Source: an uncultured Eubacteriales bacterium (GTDB lineage Bacteria > Bacillota > Clostridia > Oscillospirales > CAG-272). From it: 15,516 bases of DNA. The stretch is taken from positions 1 through 15,516 of the forward strand of contig CAKSUH010000010.1 in NCBI GenBank assembly GCA_934500855.1, in the 5' to 3' direction. The notes below the pieces were generated by a model. It made no database searches. It was not told the DNA's origin and worked only from the letters and a program-made list of their open reading frames with translations. The translations under genes and the position numbers were made by a program. Below are positions 13,684 to 15,516 of this stretch, one piece after another (within the stretch, counting starts at the first letter, position 1; the number at the start of each line of letters is the position of its first letter).

Positions 13684-13735
13684 CGACCTCGGGGCGCTAC
13701 CACGAACCCAACTCGGGAAACTTCAAGAACTTTCG
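13681..13735. repeat. Shortened relative of the palindromic intergenic element
   Basis: TAACGACCTCGGGGCGCTACC begins at the spoVAE stop and aligns with the left end of the element at 8065 (TAAGACCTCGGGGCGTTGCC). Both continue CGAACCC, then a GGGAA block, then CTTCAAGAA and TTTC. The internal hairpin and the right half are missing, and the inner GGGGC/GCCCC pairing is broken by substitutions. It looks like a decayed or internally deleted copy. Confidence 0.65.
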
Positions 13736-13768
13736 GCAAGAGACTTGTGTTATGCGATACGGAGTGCC

Positions 13769-13812
13769 AAAAGCGGAGAATGCGTCAGTTTGCCTGACAA
13801 TTCTCCGCTTTT
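13769..13812. terminator. Long hairpin between converging spoVAE and the RHH gene
   Basis: AAAAGCGGAGAAT (13769-13781) pairs perfectly with 13800-13812. An inner GTCAG/CTGAC stem (13784-13788 with 13794-13798) extends it over a five-base loop. The outer bases give A/T runs on both strands, so it can act in either direction. Confidence 0.7.
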
Positions 13813-13833
13813 CCCGGAATCTCCGGGCTTTTT
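13813..13833 (+). terminator. Second intrinsic terminator after spoVAE
   Basis: CCCGGA, ATC, TCCGGG (13813-13827), then CTTTTTA. It directly follows the longer hairpin, making a tandem terminator for the spoVA transcript. Its T run overlaps the stop codon of the opposing RHH gene. Confidence 0.75.
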
Positions 13834-14023
13834 ATTGTTTCTCCTCCGCAGTCGGGACTATAATCTCCCCGTCCCGCTCTTCAAACTCTCTCACGCATTT
13901 TCGGATCAGGTAGAGGATCTGCCCGTTGGCGCTCCTGCCCTCGTATTTGGAAATGTAGTGCAGCTTATAGTGCAATTCGGGATCGATTTCAATTCCGAGA
14001 TGCTTGTTTTGCTTGTTTCTCAT
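13832..14023 (-). CDS. Ribbon-helix-helix (Arc/CopG-like) DNA-binding protein
   Basis: A 63-residue protein. After a basic tail (MRNKQNKH) comes the beta strand LGIEIDPELH, helix A (YKLHYISKYEGR), the turn at RSANGQ, and helix B (ILYLIRKCVREFE). This is the usual MetJ/Arc-type order for a dimer that puts a two-strand ribbon into the major groove. The acidic tail after residue 48 is disordered-looking. GAGGTGAATTT precedes the ATG. It is divergent from the SLOG-fold gene, and the shared gap holds a perfect palindrome and an extra half-site, so it most likely represses that gene and perhaps itself. An antitoxin role is possible, since many RHH proteins are antitoxins, but no recognisable toxin gene is attached. 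Confidence 0.8.
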   Translation of the reverse strand: MRNKQNKHLGIEIDPELHYKLHYISKYEGRSANGQILYLIRKCVREFEERDGEIIVPTAEEKQ

Positions 14024-14072
14024 AAATTCACCTCAAAAAATCTTGTTTTAAGTATATTTTAAGATTATTTTG

Positions 14073-14081
14073 TGGTATAAT
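14073..14081 (+). promoter_or_regulatory. Extended -10 promoter of the SLOG-fold gene
   Basis: TGG followed by TATAAT (14076-14081). At 17 bases upstream there is only TATATT (14053-14058), a poor -35, so recognition probably relies on the extended -10. The start would be near 14088, at the edge of the palindrome. Confidence 0.65.
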
Positions 14082-14088
14082 GTGTATT

Positions 14089-14109
14089 GTATACTTAATT
14101 TAAGTATAC
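14089..14109. promoter_or_regulatory. Perfect palindromic operator between the RHH and SLOG genes
   Basis: GTATACTTAA (14089-14098), a central T, TTAAGTATAC (14100-14109). A further half-site, TTAAGTATA, lies at 14048-14056 on the other side of the promoter. The palindrome starts at the predicted transcription start of the SLOG gene, where a bound protein would block it. The divergent RHH protein is the obvious candidate binder. Confidence 0.72.
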
Positions 14110-14131
14110 TAAATTTAGGAGGAACAAAAAA

Positions 14132-14464
14132 ATGAAGGTTGCAATTATTGGTTCGCGTACATTACAAGTAAAAAATTTAGAACAATATCTACCACAAGAG
14201 ATCACCGAAATTGTTTCAGGCGGTGCTCGCGGCATTGATACCTGTGCAAAAAATTATGCCGCTGAACATCATATTCAATTAACTGAATTTCTTCCAAACT
14301 ATAGAGAATACGGAAAGTCCGCCCCGTTGAAAAGAAACCTCGAAATAATCCGGTATGCCGATATAGTCATCGCCTTTTGGGATGGAAAGTCTCACGGTAC
14401 TAAATTTGTAATAGATAATTGTCGACGCATGGGAAGAGAAATCAAAATCTTCATTAGTCGTTAA
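14132..14464 (+). CDS. SLOG-fold (DprA/YspA-like, cpYpsA-related) Rossmann protein
   Basis: A 110-residue protein consisting of a single small Rossmann-like domain. It shows the SLOG nucleotide-binding pattern: VAIIGSRTL (3-11) as the first strand and loop, IVSGGARGIDTCAKNYA (27-43) as the glycine-rich loop and helix, KRNLEIIRYADIVIAF (67-82), and WDGKSHGTKFVID (83-95). This is the arrangement of the short YspA/DUF2493-type members of the cpYpsA-related SLOG family, related to the DprA core and to LOG proteins. Such proteins are thought to bind nucleotides or nucleotide-derived ligands, and some act in conflict systems; the function here is unknown. The AGGAGG at 14117-14122 supports the start. 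The gene is clearly richer in AT and uses codons such as TTA, CTA and AGA that its neighbours avoid, suggesting recent transfer. Confidence 0.82.
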   Translation: MKVAIIGSRTLQVKNLEQYLPQEITEIVSGGARGIDTCAKNYAAEHHIQLTEFLPNYREYGKSAPLKRNLEIIRYADIVIAFWDGKSHGTKFVIDNCRRMGREIKIFISR

Positions 14465-14470
14465 TCCGCG

Positions 14471-14497
14471 AACCTTTCACGCGAATTCGCATACACT
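14471..14497 (+). promoter_or_regulatory. Possible mother-cell (sigma-E/sigma-K-like) promoter of the three-gene cassette
   Basis: CATACACT at 14490-14497 matches the sigma-E -10 pattern CATACAnT. Upstream, AACC at 14471-14474 resembles the sigma-K -35 (mACm) with 16 bases between, while no clear sigma-E ATA -35 is seen. No sigma-A promoter is evident in the 65-base gap. This is a tentative motif match. Confidence 0.35.
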
Positions 14498-14530
14498 GGC
14501 AGTAACCCAAACCGGAAAGGAGAACTGCCA
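14497..14530 (+). repeat. Leader inverted repeat around the ribosome binding site
   Basis: TGGCAGT (14497-14503) pairs with ACTGCCA (14524-14530), which includes the A of the start codon. The 20-base loop contains GGAAAGGAG. The stem could partly mask the start of the first cassette gene. Confidence 0.4.
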
Positions 14531-14763
14531 TGCAAATCGACCGCAACGCTCTGAACCGCATTCTCGGCATGAACGACGAACAGCTGGGAGCGCTCATCAC
14601 CCAAATTGCCGCACAGACAGGCATTGACCCCGCCGCGCTCGGTCTGAATCCGCAGAACATAGCAGATGTCCGCTCGGCGCTGTCGGGCGCAACGGACGCC
14701 GACATTCAAAAACTCGATGCGCTTTACACCGATTACCGCCGCAACCGTCGGCAGCAGCGCTGA
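14530..14763 (+). CDS. Small hypothetical protein, first gene of a three-gene cassette
   Basis: A 77-residue, mostly helical protein that I do not recognise. It begins MQIDRNALNRILGMNDEQLG, followed by LITQIAAQTGIDPAALGLNP, a short Ala/Asp-rich helix, and a strongly basic end (YRRNRRQQR). There are no cysteines, no signal peptide and no membrane segment, so it should be cytosolic. AAAGGAG lies about seven bases before the ATG. The next gene starts 15 bases after its stop. The basic tail could contact nucleic acid or an acidic partner such as the second protein; this is only inference. Confidence 0.7.
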   Translation: MQIDRNALNRILGMNDEQLGALITQIAAQTGIDPAALGLNPQNIADVRSALSGATDADIQKLDALYTDYRRNRRQQR

Positions 14764-14778
14764 CACGGAGGGCTCGCC

Positions 14779-15081
14779 ATGGAAAACGAGAACCCGAGCG
14801 TCACGCCGCAGGAAACGGAACAATCCGCGCCGAATATCACGGACGGTCTCGGCGCCGTCCTGTCCAATCCCGAGCTGATGGCAAAACTGCCGCAGGTCAT
14901 GGCGATGCTCCGCCCCATGATGGAGCAGCAGACCGCCGCGCCCCCGCCGCAGAAAAAAGCGGAAACCGATCGCTCCGCCCTGCTTCTGGCGCTCAAGCCG
15001 TTTCTCTCCGAGGATCGCAGGAATGCGGTTGACGCGATGCTGCGGCTTTCCGCGCTCGGCGATGTCCTGCGTCGGATATAA
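14779..15081 (+). CDS. Small hypothetical protein, second gene of the cassette
   Basis: A 100-residue protein without a recognised family. The acidic N-terminus (MENENPSVTPQETEQ) leads to an amphipathic segment GLGAVLSNPELMAKLPQVMA (24-43) and MLRPMMEQQ, then a proline-rich hinge (AAPPPQKK, 53-60), and a C-terminal helical unit SALLLALKPFLSEDRR (66-81) followed by AVDAMLRLSALGDVL (83-97). The 'ALKPFLSxxRR..(V/I)D..(L/I)(R/K)L' pattern seems familiar from small clostridial proteins of unknown role, but I cannot name the family. GGAGGG lies before the start; spacing to the neighbours is 15 and 12 bases, so the three genes are one transcript. No signal peptide or cysteine is seen. Confidence 0.7.
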   Translation: MENENPSVTPQETEQSAPNITDGLGAVLSNPELMAKLPQVMAMLRPMMEQQTAAPPPQKKAETDRSALLLALKPFLSEDRRNAVDAMLRLSALGDVLRRI

Positions 15082-15093
15082 AGGAGGAGCGCC

Positions 15094-15435
15094 ATGTACT
15101 CCAGATACCCGGACCGTCTCCCCGAGCATTACAGCGGCTGTGCGTTCCGACAGGAGCGCGGAGACCGACCGCCGATCTCCGTCCCTTTCTCCGAAGTCCC
15201 GCCGCCTCCGCCTTGTCCGCCTCCGCCTTGTCCGCCTCCGCCTTGTCCGCCTCCTCCGCCCAAGCCGCAGGAAAAACCGTCCTGTTGTGACCTGTTCGGC
15301 GGTGTGCTTCCCGCTCTGCCGGGCGGCTTGGAGAGTGACGAGCTTCTGCTGATCGGTCTGATTCTGCTGCTTGCGCGTTCGGGCGAAGGCGCGGATGTGC
15401 TCCCGTGGCTCGCGCTTCTGCTGTTCTGCAAATAA
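15094..15435 (+). CDS. Pro/Cys-repeat protein with leucine-rich C-terminus, third gene of the cassette
   Basis: A 113-residue protein of unknown function. Residues 36-56 form a proline tract broken by single cysteines at 41, 46 and 51 (PPPPC units), followed by a Lys/Pro linker and Cys64-Cys65. The C-terminal part is hydrophobic: ELLLIGLILLLARSGEG (83-99) and DVLPWLALLLFCK (101-113), likely one membrane hairpin or two short membrane-associated helices. The overall style (Tyr/Arg/Pro-rich start, Pro/Cys tract, Leu-rich end) resembles small spore-coat or spore-associated proteins of Clostridia, but that is an impression, not a family match. AAGGAGGAG gives an excellent ribosome site five bases before the ATG. 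The DNA of the tract is a three-copy tandem repeat. Confidence 0.72.
   Translation: MYSRYPDRLPEHYSGCAFRQERGDRPPISVPFSEVPPPPPCPPPPCPPPPCPPPPPKPQEKPSCCDLFGGVLPALPGGLESDELLLIGLILLLARSGEGADVLPWLALLLFCK
15202..15246 (+). repeat. 15-bp tandem repeat, three exact copies, inside the Pro/Cys gene
   Basis: The unit CCGCCTCCGCCTTGT occurs at 15202, 15217 and 15232 without change, and a partial copy follows. Since the unit is five codons, gain or loss keeps the frame and adds or removes one PPPPC block. Confidence 0.92.
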
Positions 15436-15439
15436 GGAC

Positions 15440-15468
15440 TTGCAATCGGGGGAAAACTGTAGTATAAT
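15440..15468 (+). promoter_or_regulatory. Sigma-A promoter of the gene starting at 15499
   Basis: TTGCAA (15440-15445), 17 bases, TATAAT (15463-15468). It lies just after the cassette stop and gives a leader of about 25 bases. It separates the control of the next gene from that of the cassette. Confidence 0.8.
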
Positions 15469-15498
15469 AAAGGAAAACGAACAGAAAGGTGCGCGTGC

Positions 15499-15516
15499 AT
15501 GAAGCTGACCCCCTAC
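15499..15516 (+). CDS. Start of an unidentified gene (six codons visible)
   Basis: ATG at 15499 followed by codons for KLTPY up to the window edge. AAAGGTG lies about seven bases upstream and a good sigma-A promoter lies 30 bases before it. Too little is visible to name the product. Confidence 0.5.

Noticed and set aside
13745..14062. 105-codon + strand open frame over the terminators and the RHH gene
   Set aside because: It begins inside a terminator region and lies antisense to the RHH gene, which has a good ribosome site and a matching fold.
13832..14464. RHH plus SLOG pair as a standard toxin-antitoxin operon
   Set aside because: The genes are divergent rather than co-transcribed, and the SLOG protein does not resemble RelE, MazF, HicA, VapC or other usual toxins; kept only as a hypothesis.

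Overview
The window looks like a chromosomal stretch of a fairly GC-rich, endospore-forming, monoderm Clostridia member, plausibly an Oscillospiraceae/Ruminococcaceae-like gut anaerobe. The sequence basis is the presence of SpoVAD and SpoVAE, WhiA, FAD-dependent ThyX and MurB, strong AGGAGG-type ribosome binding sites, and sigma-A promoters of TTGACA/TATAAT type. The lineage is inferred from gene content and style; no rRNA is present to prove it. There is no tRNA, rRNA, CRISPR array, transposase or integrase that I can recognise.

Layout. (1) 2-1285, + strand: the 3' end of a sugar-type ABC substrate-binding protein gene, then an aldo/keto reductase gene. A perfect 21-bp bidirectional terminator (1307-1351) separates it from the convergent murB-thyX-whiA operon (3888 to 1371, - strand), which has its own promoter. 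(2) 5392 to 4122, - strand: a MarR regulator gene and a TauE/SafE-family exporter gene that overlap by four bases. Their consensus promoter contains a perfect palindrome, which looks like an autoregulatory operator. (3) 5425-8067, + strand: divergent from the MarR pair, an MreB/Mbl-type actin homologue with an unusual lysine-rich N-terminal extension, followed closely by the M20 dipeptidase gene pepD. (4) 8065-8260: a compact element of nested inverted repeats that also holds the pepD terminator. A shortened relative of it follows spoVAE at 13681. (5) 12128 to 8279, - strand: an aldose-epimerase-like gene (lacX type) and uridine phosphorylase in one operon; a lipoprotein with about five SH3b-like repeats; and a small membrane-linked protein with a duplicated four-cysteine module. 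The last two each have their own sigma-A-type promoter. (6) 12243-13683, + strand: spoVAD and spoVAE, overlapping, behind a sigma-G-like promoter that shares DNA with the divergent epimerase promoter. (7) 13832-14464: an AT-rich island with a ribbon-helix-helix protein gene and a divergent SLOG-fold gene, sharing an intergenic region with a perfect palindrome. (8) 14530-15435: three small, closely spaced genes of unknown function, the last with a Pro/Cys repeat tract and a leucine-rich C-terminus. A new promoter and the first six codons of another gene close the window.

Themes. Cell envelope and division (MurB, WhiA, MreB, SH3b lipoprotein), sporulation (SpoVAD/AE and possibly the last three-gene cassette), and nucleotide/sugar salvage (ThyX, Udp, the epimerase, aldo/keto reductase). 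The parts least explained by known families are the AT-rich RHH-SLOG pair, the three-gene Pro/Cys cassette and the palindromic intergenic element.
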